Of a stretch of 64,000 bases of DNA, positions 11,951 to 22,587 are shown piece by piece. How positions within the stretch are numbered: the stretch's first letter is position 1; every line of letters starts with the position of its first letter. The notes under the pieces were generated by a model. It was not told the DNA's origin, ran no database searches, and saw nothing but the letters and a program-made list of their open reading frames with translations. Location of the stretch: contig JAMXDE010000059.1 in NCBI GenBank assembly GCA_026770025.1, forward strand, positions 62,001-126,000, given 5' to 3'. The DNA is from Craspedostauros australis (Eukaryota; Bacillariophyta; Bacillariophyceae; Mastogloiales; Achnanthaceae). The position numbers were made by a program, and so were the translations under genes.

Positions 11951-12718
11951 TCATTGGAGAACCCCGGCCTCGTTCCGCAGCTTGTCCAACAGCTCGTCGA
12001 CATCTTGGACCATGACGCCTTCCTTGCGCGGTGGCGGCTCCATGACCTCCAGCACCTCGTTGTGCGGATCCAAGTCGACGCCGAGGTCTTCGATCGCGAT
12101 TGTGTCCACTGGCTTTTTCTTGGCCTTCATGATGTTGGGCAACGTGGCGTACCGCGGTTCATTCAATCGCAGATCGCAGGTCACCACAGCCGGAAGGCTG
12201 GGGATCTGGATCGTCTCCGTTCCTTCATCCGTTTCTCGCTCCACGCTGATGCCGCCGTTGCCATCGTGCTCGATGTTGGCCGCGAAGGTGACCTGTGGCC
12301 ATCCCAAGAATCCCGCCAGCATCGGCCCCGTCTGTCCGCAATCGGAGTCGATGCCCTGCTTGCCCAACAACACGAGGTCGCTCTGCTCCTGCTCCACGAC
12401 CTTTTGGAACAACTGCGCAATGGCGTACGGTTGCAGCTGCATGTAGTCCGTGCGCTGGTCGGTGAGGATGTGGATACCGCGATCGCAGCCCATGGCCAGG
12501 GCGGTCCGCAGGGTCTCCGTGCACTGCTTGGGACCGATGGAGACGGCGACGACCTCCTCGGCCTGCTTGGCCTCCTTGCATCGCACGGCTTCCTCGATGG
12601 CGATCTGGCAGAAGGGGTTGGGGGACATCTTGACGCTGGCCAGATCGACCGTCGCCTTCTGGACGCGGACCTTGACCGCGTAATCCACGACTCTCTTGAC
12701 ACCGACAAGGATCTTCAT
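11951..12718 (-). CDS. ETFB: electron-transfer flavoprotein beta subunit
   Basis: An uninterrupted 255-residue frame matches the usual length of the beta subunit of electron-transfer flavoprotein. It begins MKILVGVKRVVDYAVKVRV and shows MSPNPFCQIAIEEAVR, the nucleotide-binding stretch VLLGKQGIDSDCGQTGPMLA, and the ETF-beta signature CDLRLNEPRYATLPNIM followed by KAKKKP. The last segment is the recognition loop whose Leu anchors the partner dehydrogenase. The protein pairs with ETF-alpha, binds AMP, and in mitochondria passes electrons from acyl-CoA and amino-acid dehydrogenases to ETF:ubiquinone oxidoreductase. ATG at 12716-12718 was chosen because it aligns with family N-termini; the frame stays open another 116 codons upstream (to 13066), but that part is His/Asn/Arg-rich and looks like 5' UTR. 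No cleavable presequence is obvious, as in other eukaryotic ETFB proteins. Confidence 0.95.
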   Translation of the reverse strand: MKILVGVKRVVDYAVKVRVQKATVDLASVKMSPNPFCQIAIEEAVRCKEAKQAEEVVAVSIGPKQCTETLRTALAMGCDRGIHILTDQRTDYMQLQPYAIAQLFQKVVEQEQSDLVLLGKQGIDSDCGQTGPMLAGFLGWPQVTFAANIEHDGNGGISVERETDEGTETIQIPSLPAVVTCDLRLNEPRYATLPNIMKAKKKPVDTIAIEDLGVDLDPHNEVLEVMEPPPRKEGVMVQDVDELLDKLRNEAGVLQ

Positions 12719-13320
12719 TGCGTTTCTTGGGATTATTTCTTGAGGTTGAACTGAGTTGTGCTGGCGTTGGAGAGAGGACTCTACTGATGTTTGTACGTAT
12801 GGAGTGATTGAATTGCACCTGGAGAGAGGATTTGTTGGATGAGCTTGCGAGTTTATGACTCTCCAGAGCCGGAGGGTGTGGTTGTGGTGATGGTGATGCT
12901 GGTTGCGGCGCTCTCTATCTCGCGATGCCGATGAGAAATGATCCTTGTTGGTGATGTTTGTTTTCTTCTGTGGTCGGTTGTGTGGGTTGGTGTCGATGAT
13001 GCCGTCACTTTTTGTTCGCTGGTGTGTTGTTTGTGATGATGATGTCCGTGAGAAATGAGAAGTCATGACGCGCGTTCGCTTCTTGACACCTTTGGGTCGA
13101 ACAGGTCGACTGTGCAGGATTCCAAATCATGCGAATTTCCACGAGATTGGCACGCGAGTTTTACCAAAGGATGAGGACGCACGAAACATGAATTGGAGTG
13201 GGACATGCTAAATCAGATTCAACAAGTATCTTTCGATGGTTGACACCTTCGACAAACGAACACTTGCCTCGCCACGCACACGCACTCCCTTTTGTGGTGA
13301 CGTGTGGCTTGCATGCACTG
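12719..13320. promoter_or_regulatory. divergent upstream region of ETFB and SET gene
   Basis: About 600 bp lie between the ETFB start (minus) and the first in-frame ATG of the SET-domain gene (plus). The ETFB side is open in frame but of UTR-like composition. No specific elements recognised. Confidence 0.4.
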
Positions 13321-15478
13321 ATGATGGCCTCATCTGTTGATGCCTCAATCCATCAATCGAGAAGTATCCCACAAGATCTCAGGCTCCCATCGCACCGGAA
13401 GAGCTCGTCCTTCAGCGGCAATACTACACCGCGCCGCACCATAGTATTATACGACCCAAGCAGAGGACATACAAAGGATCAACAGTGTTGCATAGATCTT
13501 CACCACAGTGCATTGCTCAACATGATTTGGAGACCAGGTTCATCGGCATTCCATCTCCTTGCTGCGATTGGGATCGGTGGTGTGTTCAATGATGTGAACA
13601 ATGTCGACGTGGGAGTCGAAGCTGCATTCGCTGCTTCGAAGAGGAAGAACGTTGCGTTCGGCCATCACACCGTCCAACGATCGGCTGCAATCTCTGCAGC
13701 TGTGCGACGGAGCAATATCGATATCGCACTTGCAGCATCGGCATCAACGACGGACAGCGAGAAGAGCCGGACCAAGCCAATTCAACGATTGAAGTCATGG
13801 GCCGAACAGAGCGGGATCAAGTGAGTTGATGTATGCACGTTGATTTTGACGTGTGGATTGCATGTGTGCAGCATGAAATGATGATCGCATCAAATGCAGC
13901 TGCCGTCTCCGTCTTCCTGCTAACTCCACCAGTCCCTCCAACGCTCTCTTTCAATCTCGTCCCATTGCATTGCGTCCCATGTTGGTCTGTCTCAGATCTG
14001 GTGGCATTGATGTGGAGTATTGTCCGAAGTCTTCCGGTTTGGGCATCGTCAACACACGACAACTTCCGCGCGACAGCGTCGTCATTTCAGTGCCATCATC
14101 CGTGGCCCTCACAGTCGAAGCAGGTTCCGGTCCGGACGATGTCAGCGTCCTTCTGTCCTCCAGCGGGATCGTGACGGACCGCAAGGCCGTGCGAGGTCTG
14201 CCATGGTACGCCCAATTCTCGCTCTACCTGCACAAATTGGACAACGTCTGTTCCAAGAAGGGATACGGTCGCACGGATCAAAAGAGCGACAGCGACGACG
14301 GCGCGCTGGAGCTGCGTCCATGGTTGGATTCGTTACCCCGGGCATTCAGCACGCCGCTGCATTGGTCCGCTTCCACGCTCAACGAAGATCTGCAGTACTC
14401 GCACTTGGCGGATTCGGTGCGACGCCAAAAAGACAACTGGCAACAGCTGTATCAGAAATTGTCCGCGGCGACGACCGTCACAAAGAAAGGCTCGAGTTCG
14501 ACCCAACCCATGACTTTCAACGACTTCGTCTGGGGATGCGAAATTGCTCGATCCCGCGCATTCTCCAGCGGTTATGGGGGATCCGCCTTCAGTCCATCCA
14601 CCTACATCTTCACGCTGCTGCTCGTCGTCACGTACTTGGGGTTGGATTTGGGCACCGTCGAACAGGCAGCCAACGGTGCCGCGATCGTCGTCTGCGCATC
14701 GATCCTGCGAGACTTCGTCCTGCCAAAGCTGATCAAGACCAAGAAGTACGTCATCTGCCCCTTGATCGACATGTGCAACCACCAATCGGTCTCCAACAAC
14801 GCCAACGTCGCATTCGAATACTTCGGCGATGCGTACAGCCTCGCGACGACGCAAGATGTGGAGGCCACGCCGCGACGAGAAGTCATCATCAGCTACGGCG
14901 ACCGATCCAACGACCAGCTGTTGCAATACTATGGATTCGTCGAATCCAACAATCCCAATGACGTCTACGTGATGCCGCCATTGCGATCCTGGGACATCGG
15001 CGCGTTGGAGGAAGCCTGCGGTGGTTCCTTCGCGGCGGGACGATTGTCAAAGTTGGAAAATGCGGGTCTGCTGGGCAAAACGACGGTGACAACCAACAGC
15101 GATGGCGACGACGATGAAAGCAACGGCAATCCGTTGGGCGGTGTGGTCCTCACGCGGGCGGAAGGCATCGATCTGGCCGTCATTCAAGCACTGCGCGTAC
15201 TGGTGGCAACCGACGAGGAGTGGATGGAACGCAGCGAAGCCGTCGGCAATTTTGCCACGGAAATTTCACCAGAGAACGAACGCAAGGCGCGGTTGGCGGC
15301 GAAGATCGCCATCGAGATGGAGCTTTCGTCCAAGCCGACGACGTTGCAGGAAGATGAAATCATACTGAAGCAGCTGCAGGCGAAGAAGAATGGTGTCGAA
15401 CCCGAGGAGATCCTGGCAGTTGCGTTCCGCATTGAGAAAAAGAAGATCCTGAAAGAGGCCTTGAATCGCCTTGGATGA
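13321..15478 (+). CDS. SET-domain protein lysine methyltransferase (Rubisco-LSMT/SETD3 type)
   Basis: Exon 1 is 13321-13820 and exon 2 is 13996-15478, with the intron at 13821-13995 (GTGAGT...TCTCAG), giving about 660 residues. Exon 2 has the split-SET layout of the Rubisco large-subunit methyltransferase/SETD3 class: GLGIVNTRQLPRDSVVISVP (SET N part), EIARSRAFS, CPLIDMCNHQ near residue 424 (SAM/substrate NH motif), and IISYGDRSNDQLLQYYGFV near 464. A Rubis-subs-bind-like helical tail follows. The SET-I insertion contains a strongly hydrophobic stretch (STYIFTLLLVVTYLGLDLG), which could be buried core or a membrane segment. Such enzymes mono/di/trimethylate lysines on plastid, ribosomal or actin-like substrates; the substrate here is unknown. 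The frame extends 5' to 13198 but only with a GTG, so the ATG at 13321 is preferred. The N-terminal ~165 residues are unrecognised and may hold targeting information. Confidence 0.85.
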
Positions 15479-15918
15479 ATGAAACAGCCGACTATAATGT
15501 CTCTGGCACACTACTTAGGCAACGGGAATGTGTGAGGAAACGCAGTTTTAGCCGGAGTAGGTAGGTAATAGATCGTACAGATACAGATCCGCAATCCTGT
15601 GCTCTAGTTTGCCTTTTGTTAGTTTGCGACTCTCTGCGAGCAGATGTCGCACCTGTGTCACATGACTTCTCGAGATCGATTAAATTAACACGTCGCAGCA
15701 CCACATTGCCCACTGCGACTTTCGCAAACAACAACCACCACCAACAACCAACGCAACGCGAGATACACGACACAGAGCAACACAACTTTCACATGCTCTG
15801 CTCTGCTCTGCTCTACGTCTGATAGATGGCCCTCATACTCTGCAACTATTATATACGATAATAAGATAAGACTATAATAAGACTCTAACAATATTATATA
15901 TCCGATTGAAAAGCAGAG
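15479..15918. other. intergenic region before ADA2
   Basis: These 440 bp lie between two plus-strand genes. The left side should carry the SET-gene 3' end, the right side the ADA2 promoter. A short GCTCT repeat (~15798-15813) and an AT-rich stretch (15845-15905) precede the ADA2 start. Confidence 0.4.
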
Positions 15919-18900
15919 ATGGCGAAGCGCCGAAAGACATCAGGAAGGGCATTAAGCTCCACAGCAAGCTCTGCAGCAAGCTCTGCAGTTGCAGCAGCCT
16001 CCACAGGTGGTGGCCGGGGTGGCAAGTCTGCGAGCAAGGATGCTGCGAACGCAAGAGAGGCGCAGAAGTCAGTGCACACGCACAGCAGCAACGGCAAGAG
16101 CGACAATGCGGAAGCCATGGACTTGATCCTGACAAGCGAGAAGAAGCGCAGCGTCTACGAATGCGATTACTGCAAGGCCGACGTCTCCCAACAACCGCGC
16201 ATCCGCTGTGCGGTGTGCTGCGAATTCGATCTCTGCTTGGATTGCTTCGCCACGACGGATCATGATGCGGCCATGCAGCGATTGCAAGCGGCGGCATCGG
16301 CGCATTCGGAGTTGGTGTCGGACGGCATCGAAAGCAGCAGCGGCGTGCTCTCGATCGCTGCGGCCAACCATCGCCAGTCCCATGGATACCGCGTCTGCGA
16401 CAGCGCCAGGTATCCCATCCTCATCTCTGCCAACCGCTCGTTGGTGGGCAGCACGGGCACTCTCTCGTCCTTGGCTTCGGGTTCACCGCGAGCATCCATC
16501 TTCAAGGCCGGGGCGAGGGGAGCTCGTTCCAGTGTTGCAGGTGCAGACGCAGAAGCACCCACCACTCCGGACAAGGGTCCAGATGCAACGATGAAGGAAG
16601 ATGAAAGCGAGGACTACTCGACGCCCAAGTCAAAGCGTTCGGCAGAGTTTGTGTTGGTGCAGGATAAAGGTATAGATGGGATGAGCGTCGTCGCACCCAC
16701 GCATGGCAACAAATCAGACGAGACGAAGATGGAGATCAATGCCAAGCAGGCGGCTGGCGTCAATCATGAAGCAGGCGGATCAGAAATGGATGTTGATGAC
16801 TTTGGTATTGGTGCCACCGGTACTCCTGATGCCAACATGTCACCTCAGAAACAAAGCGAAGCAATGCAGGTTGATGAGATCAACGATAAAGAAGCAACAG
16901 TGCAAGCAACGGCCGCGGCAATCTCCACACCCGAAACGAACAAGCAGAAGAAGGTTTCGGAGGGAGAAGGAGAACAAGCTTCAGAAATGGACGATGTGGA
17001 CATGGAGGGTGGAAAGCGAACCGAGGAAGAAGACCAAATTGCTCCTCTCACGGAGAAGACAAGCTCGTGCTCACTTCCATCCTCATCTCCATCCAAAACC
17101 ACTCCTTCGGCATCACCAGCAGCGACACCACCAAAGACAACAGCAATGCCGATGGCCACATCACCATTCAAGACACCGTCAAAGTCACCATCGAAGTCAC
17201 CGCTGAAAAGTCACACGATGATCGTCGCCGACGATCCCAAGTCCATCTGGACTGCCGAGGAGGATCTGCGCTTGTTCGAGGCCATCCTCACGCATGGCAT
17301 GGGCAACTGGTCAGAAGTATCCGAGGCCATCACCGGCAACGGATCCACGGGCAAAACACCCAAGCGCTGCATGGAGCGCTACTTCGACGACTACCTTGGC
17401 CGATACGGCCACATCCTTCCGCAGTTCACGGTGGTGGACGATGGCAATCAGAGCACAAACGATGACGTGACATCATCATCCAACGGCAACGGCAATGGCA
17501 GTTCCTTGGCAGATGGCACACCCGGTGCATCCATGAACACGGCCGCATCCCCCAACAGCAGCAACAACACCACCAATAATAGCGACGGCCAAGCCTCCCA
17601 TTTCGAGGATGAGACGATCCGATTGTCGAAACGACGTCACGCACAGCTCATGCGCAGCCCCAGCAACGCCAGCGGAAGCTCCACCGGCGGCCGCTACGCA
17701 CGCAAGAAGATCCGAGTCGTCGAGACGTCCGCATTGCCGGGATATGCCGACTACTGGCCGACGCCGAAGCTCCCACCCATCGATGGCATGTTTGCGGGCA
17801 AGGAGGTCGCGCGAGAGCAATCCTACAAGGCAGAGCTGACCTTCGTCAAGGCCATGAACGCTGCATCCTCCAAGGAGGAGGCAGATCGCATCCGCGAGGA
17901 ATGGCTGGCCACCCGCATGAAGGAACCAGGCGCCCCCACCGTTCTGCCACCTCGCATCGATGACATCTCGGGGCTTCCCGGTGCCGACTTGGCGGGGTAC
18001 ATGCCACGACGCGGCGACCTGGATGTGGAATGGGAGGACGATGCCGAACAGTCGTTGGCCGACATGGAGTTCAACCCCGGCGATTCGCAGCAGGACAAGG
18101 AGCTCAAGCTGCAGGTGCTCCAGATTTACAGCCGCAAGCTGGATGGTCGTGAGAAGCGCAAGAAGTACCTCCTGCAGCGCGGCCTGTACGACTACCGCAA
18201 GCACCTGCGGGCCGACGAAGAAATGCCCACGGACGAGCGGGATCTGGTCCGCCGCATGCGACTGTTCGAGCGATTCCACACGCCGCAGGAGCATGAGAAG
18301 TTCCTGGCGGACATACTGAAGGCCAAAAGACTGCGCAAGGAGATCGCCAAACTCCAGATGTACCGGCGCCTGGGTATCCGTTCCTTGGCTGAGGCCGAGA
18401 AGTACGAGCTCGACAAGAATCGACGTCAGTTCCACAAGCTGTCGCAGCTGCAGAAGGAAGCCGAGCTCAAGAACCAAGGCGTGTCGGACGAAAAGGCGGC
18501 CACCGCATCCGGAAACATGAGCCGATCGTTGCCCGGCAATCGGTCGTTGTGGAAGAAGTACTGTGACATCGGCGACGACGAAGCATCCAAGAAGAAGGAC
18601 GAAGAACAGCAGCAGAAACAGAAGGAGGAAGGGAAGAAGACTGGCGACGACAAGAAGGGAGACAAATCCGCGAAGGGCAAATCATCGTCGAAGAAGGGTT
18701 CGAAATCTTCCTCGAAGAATAGCAAAAGCAAAGATTCCAAGAAAGATGGAGGCGCCAAAGCAGGGGCAATGGCTGACGGCACGAAGAAATCAGCAGAAGA
18801 TGCAGCAGCCGGCACCTTCGACATTTCCAACCGTCAAGGCTACGAACTGCTCTCACGCAAGGAAATCAAACTGTGCCAGCGCATGGAGTTGTATCCCACG

Positions 18901-19074
18901 CAGTATCTGCAAATGAAGAAGGCATTGCTGTTCCAATCGATGCAGCAGGGGTTATTGGACAATGAGAATCCCAACTCGAACAAACGGACGATCGTGAAGA
19001 TGGACATGAAACGGCGCGGGCAGATCGTGGAGTTCATGGTCCGAGCAGGATGGATCTCAAGTCAGCTGAAGTAA
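15919..19074 (+). CDS. ADA2: transcriptional adaptor ADA2 (ZZ-SANT-ADA2-SWIRM)
   Basis: A single intron-free frame of 1,051 residues. Residues ~80-150 form a ZZ zinc finger (YECDYCKADVSQQPRIRC, CCEFDLCLDCF, later SHGYRVCD). Residues ~440-490 are a SANT/Myb domain (KSIWTAEEDLRLFEAILTHG, MGNWSEVSEAI, MERYFDDYLG). Residues ~695-840 carry the ADA2-specific block: GYMPRRGDLDVEWEDDAE, then LADMEFNPGD, LKLQVLQIYSRKLDGREKRK and MRLFERFHTPQEHEKFL. Residues ~965-1051 are a SWIRM domain (YELLSRKEIKLCQRMELYP...FMVRAGWI). ADA2 bridges GCN5 and ADA3 in the histone acetyltransferase module of SAGA/ADA complexes in the nucleus. Typical ADA2 proteins are about 430-560 residues. The extra length here is Ser/Thr/Pro/Lys-rich linker between domains, including a Lys/Ser/Asp run before SWIRM. 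Domain order is canonical, so the assignment is firm. Confidence 0.95.
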   Translation: MAKRRKTSGRALSSTASSAASSAVAAASTGGGRGGKSASKDAANAREAQKSVHTHSSNGKSDNAEAMDLILTSEKKRSVYECDYCKADVSQQPRIRCAVCCEFDLCLDCFATTDHDAAMQRLQAAASAHSELVSDGIESSSGVLSIAAANHRQSHGYRVCDSARYPILISANRSLVGSTGTLSSLASGSPRASIFKAGARGARSSVAGADAEAPTTPDKGPDATMKEDESEDYSTPKSKRSAEFVLVQDKGIDGMSVVAPTHGNKSDETKMEINAKQAAGVNHEAGGSEMDVDDFGIGATGTPDANMSPQKQSEAMQVDEINDKEATVQATAAAISTPETNKQKKVSEGEGEQASEMDDVDMEGGKRTEEEDQIAPLTEKTSSCSLPSSSPSKTTPSASPAATPPKTTAMPMATSPFKTPSKSPSKSPLKSHTMIVADDPKSIWTAEEDLRLFEAILTHGMGNWSEVSEAITGNGSTGKTPKRCMERYFDDYLGRYGHILPQFTVVDDGNQSTNDDVTSSSNGNGNGSSLADGTPGASMNTAASPNSSNNTTNNSDGQASHFEDETIRLSKRRHAQLMRSPSNASGSSTGGRYARKKIRVVETSALPGYADYWPTPKLPPIDGMFAGKEVAREQSYKAELTFVKAMNAASSKEEADRIREEWLATRMKEPGAPTVLPPRIDDISGLPGADLAGYMPRRGDLDVEWEDDAEQSLADMEFNPGDSQQDKELKLQVLQIYSRKLDGREKRKKYLLQRGLYDYRKHLRADEEMPTDERDLVRRMRLFERFHTPQEHEKFLADILKAKRLRKEIAKLQMYRRLGIRSLAEAEKYELDKNRRQFHKLSQLQKEAELKNQGVSDEKAATASGNMSRSLPGNRSLWKKYCDIGDDEASKKKDEEQQQKQKEEGKKTGDDKKGDKSAKGKSSSKKGSKSSSKNSKSKDSKKDGGAKAGAMADGTKKSAEDAAAGTFDISNRQGYELLSRKEIKLCQRMELYPTQYLQMKKALLFQSMQQGLLDNENPNSNKRTIVKMDMKRRGQIVEFMVRAGWISSQLK

Positions 19075-19374
19075 ATATTACTTGGACGACATGGAATGGT
19101 GTTGTATGGGACCTACGCATGTCCGAGTACTTAGAATGCATGCGTACATGGGTGAATTGGATGGATGAATGGATGAGGGTAACACAGTAGTACGGTATCC
19201 AACGACTGCGCACGAGTAAGATTACCAAAACACCGCAGACATGCATCTGCCACTTCGTGGATGTTCTCGCATGTGCGCCATTCATCGTGTTACGGCAATG
19301 TTCATGGAGTACATGTCGTCAGATACTAGTACGTGCCATTCAGGCATCATACACATACTGGTAGGTGCAGCCCA
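19075..19374. other. convergent 3' spacer
   Basis: These 300 bp separate the ADA2 stop from the stop of the minus-strand aldo/keto reductase. ATGGATG-type short repeats near 19155-19175. No gene seen. Confidence 0.4.
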
Positions 19375-20448
19375 TCACTTGGTTTTGGCGGCGTTGTACG
19401 ACGCACCCTGATCCAAGCTCTCCCGACCCGGCATGTCGGATGAGTACGATCTCCAGTACGGAAAGCTCGACGCTTCGGTGATGGACCACGCCTTTTCGAA
19501 GGCCTCCAGAACATCGTCAGGCAGCCCCCCATCATCTTGAGATGCCGCCGCTTTGCACGATGCCAGATTCTGATCCAGCTGCTCCAGAGAACTCGCACCC
19601 AGCAGCAACCCATCGGACGGTGTCAACTTTGAATGACGCAGCAACCAGCGGTAGGTGGCCTCAATCATGGAGATCTCGTTATGGTCGCATGCCTCCCGAA
19701 TCAACGCCAATGCCTGGAAGTTGGAGTCGGTGTAGAATCGTGGCAGATAGTTGGGGTTGTTCTGGAACCGTCCCTTGGCGACATCATCGCGGGATTTGTG
19801 CTTGCCCGTCAACAGTCCTGCCGCCAACGGGTTGTACGCAACGAATGCGCAGTTGTTGGCCTTGAGCAACGGCAGCAGTTCAGCCTCGACGAGACGATTC
19901 AACGGATTGTAGAGACCCTGGTACACGGTGGGCGGTGTCAGATTGTGCTCCTTGCACAGCGCGAAGGCACGTGCCATCTCGCTGACATGATAGTTGCTCA
20001 TGCCCACCACGTTGACCTTGCCGTCCTGGACCAATGCGTGGGCGCATCTGAGGCTGTCGAGCAGCGGATGCTCCGTGTCAGGTTGGTGCAAGTAGTACTC
20101 CTCCACGGATGGCACATTCATGGCCGTGATGGAGTCTTGGAACTGCTGTCGCATGCCATCCGGTGACAATCCACCAGGCTGCACCGAGGGATGCGCCTTC
20201 GTGCCAACGAGAACCGCCTTGCCGGCATCACAGCGCTTCAGCACCTCGCCCACCATGGGTTCCGTGTTGCCCCCAGCATACACCCTTGCAGTGTCAAGAC
20301 GATGATCTTTGACGTCGAGATCCTGATTCGCTTGGACAAAGCGCCGCATCATTTCCGATGCCACTGACTCATCCACAACGGACGACGTCTGCGAGCCCCA
20401 TGCGAAGGTCATGCTGCCGAGGTACAGTCGTGGGATGGCGATCTTCAT
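19375..20448 (-). CDS. aldo/keto reductase, AKR7 (aflatoxin-aldehyde reductase) type
   Basis: A 357-residue single-exon frame has the AKR catalytic tetrad: Asp52 and Tyr57 in LDTARVYAGGNTE, Lys84 in LVGTKAHP, and His121 in YYLHQPD. Other family marks are GMSNYHVSEM, YQGLYNPLNR, FVAYNPLAAGLLTGKH, and the nucleotide-binding tail GLLLGASSLEQLDQNL. The C-terminal FPYWRSYSSDMPG resembles the AKR7 aflatoxin-aldehyde/succinic-semialdehyde reductase branch. The enzyme would reduce aldehydes with NADPH in the cytosol; the natural substrate cannot be read from sequence. ATG at 20446-20448 was chosen because MKIAIPRLYLGSMTF aligns with family N-termini; the frame is open to 20667 but that leader is low complexity. 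Confidence 0.92.
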   Translation of the reverse strand: MKIAIPRLYLGSMTFAWGSQTSSVVDESVASEMMRRFVQANQDLDVKDHRLDTARVYAGGNTEPMVGEVLKRCDAGKAVLVGTKAHPSVQPGGLSPDGMRQQFQDSITAMNVPSVEEYYLHQPDTEHPLLDSLRCAHALVQDGKVNVVGMSNYHVSEMARAFALCKEHNLTPPTVYQGLYNPLNRLVEAELLPLLKANNCAFVAYNPLAAGLLTGKHKSRDDVAKGRFQNNPNYLPRFYTDSNFQALALIREACDHNEISMIEATYRWLLRHSKLTPSDGLLLGASSLEQLDQNLASCKAAASQDDGGLPDDVLEAFEKAWSITEASSFPYWRSYSSDMPGRESLDQGASYNAAKTK

Positions 20449-22587
20449 GATGGCTTTGCTTTGAAGAGTTGTTTCGAGGAGTTGCCTGGAGTGATGCGTG
20501 GAGTGATGCGTGGAGTGATACGCTCGTGTTTGCTTCAAGTTATGACTATGATTGTGCTGGCTGCTCCTCTCTGCGTGTTGGCATGAGCAACTCCTTCTGC
20601 GAGACGAGACGAGATGAGACAAGACGAGACCAGATGGGTGTGATGTCTCCATTTGTGCTGATGTCACATGATCGATTTTGTTCGAAAGATCGGCGGCGGC
20701 GAAGTTGGTGGTGATCGTCGGATATGTTTGAATTGTGCCAAACGTGCTCTTGAGTTGAAGTTCACGAAGGGACAGCCTACCAACAACTCAATGGTGTCCC
20801 TTGTCGACGCCTGAAAATCTCCTTATTGGTGCGAAACTTCTCAACTTCAACAACAGCAACACCCTCCTTCTCCTCCCCTTTTCTTTCATTCATGAGCCGT
20901 TCCTGACCCCATAACCTGATTGATTCGATCCACGTCGTCCTGAGGGCTATGCTCCTCAGATCCTTTGGCTGCAACTTGTCTCAATTCCATACCTGGCTAT
21001 GGCAGCAATCCTACTGTCCCGGTCATGTCATGGAGATCCAGTTTGCTTCAACGCAAGCATGGAATCCTGCCGTGAATTCCTAATCCAATTGCTGCAACAT
21101 CTTCTTTGTACCTTCAACTCAATGCTATGCTGAGATGCTCTAAACCATGATGCAATTGCAATCAAGGAAATGGGTGGAGAAAGGAACAGAGTCTGCCCTC
21201 AGCACTGAACCACAAGGATAAGTGCAGGGCCGTATCAGCCATGTGGGCATCATTTCTTCATCCTACCACTACAACTAACTATCTCATGATAACCACAAGC
21301 TGGGACTATTACAACAATCACTGCTCTTGTTCATTGTTGCAGTTACAACTGCTTCAAATGCTCACACCTTGCCCACTGCATCAAACAGTCTCTCTTCAAC
21401 ACCAGCAGTCAGCTAGGCCTTCCCTCTGGATCGTGTTGCTCACAGCACACAAAACTCCAACTCGACTCAAGATCAGTACAAACAACACTATTCTATTCAT
21501 TGTCAATGCTACTACTTCCCAGGCGATCATCCCTTGTGAACAGCATCAAACAGTTTCCTAGAAACTGGCAGTCAGCAAGGTCTTCCCTTCTGGATCATGT
21601 CACGACAGTACACAAAAATCCAACTCTGTATGTACAATCGTGCAGGTGTGGCGTACTACCAACAACGATGCCAGTAGACCATGACAATTTCGCCAGTAGC
21701 CCACTCGTAACAGCGTGATATCGAGGGAGAGGCACGGCGTTGTTGACGGAACACAATTGACGACGTCGGACGTCTTGAGCTGAACGACTGCTTCGAAGAC
21801 ACTGTTCCTCACAAACATTGTGTTAATGGCATCTTTGACATTCGTTGGGACATGGTGACACAAGATGGCAGACATCGAGAAACAACAAACAGATTTACCG
21901 CTGCTTCCATTTTCAACCCTTCTTGGTCGGAAACATGCCAACCCCATGTCGCATTGGAATCTTTTATCAACGGACGAGTAATGTGTATCAGGGTTGGAGC
22001 GTTCATGCCAGGGCTACGCCCACAAAGGAACAGGCCCAGTTCACCTCTCGTGTATCGGAAGTTGCAAGAAGCAAGACTCTGCTCCTGGATACATGTTTCA
22101 AGACTAAATCGCTACCCACGTATCCCCAATCAAACTTCGAACAGGTGTTGCATCCTGTAAAGCGCATCCAGCTCTCGTTCCGCACGAGCTTCTGTTGCCT
22201 GCTTGTGTTTGAATCACCGAGGGAGATGATCAGGAAAGACCCTTCCGCCACCACAGTTGGCGAGTCTTTTTCTCTCTGTCGTTTTTCACCGCGTCAGCGC
22301 GCGAACACGATCGTCGCCCAATAGCAACGCACAACGAAGGGCGCGGTGGGTCCACACCACCACCTCTTTGGGTTTCATGGGCGCGATGATTTGACACGTC
22401 AGGAAGGGTCATGCCGCGCCATAGAGTAAATGTTTGGCATCGGAATCGATCCATGGAGTCATTGTGTCCAACGGCGATGTAATCAGTCGTGAAGGTTCCA
22501 ATTGCGGAGGAGCGTCGGCCTCCTTGGCATCCATGCCATTCTCTGCACCATGTTGTCTCATCCACAACATCGGGATCGCAAACAAAA
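20449..22587. other. gene-free region with minor repeats
   Basis: This 2.1-kb stretch has no recognisable gene. It holds the AKR promoter side, a three-copy 12-bp repeat (about 20488-20524, GGAGTGATGCGT type), GACGA-type repeats near 20598-20632, and one imperfect ~87-bp duplication (21378-21465 versus 21543-21630). Open frames here are short and their composition is not protein-like. Confidence 0.5.
21378..21630. repeat. imperfect direct duplication, 165-bp spacing
   Basis: GCATCAAACAGT starts a roughly 87-bp segment at 21378 that recurs at 21543. The shared features in order are the CAGTCAGC stretch, TTCCCT-CTGGATC and CACAAAA-TCCAACTC. Divergence suggests an old duplication. Confidence 0.6.

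Noticed and set aside
12719..13066. N-terminal extension of ETFB
   Set aside because: Open in frame but His/Asn/Arg-rich and absent from family members; ATG at 12718 matches the normal N-terminus.
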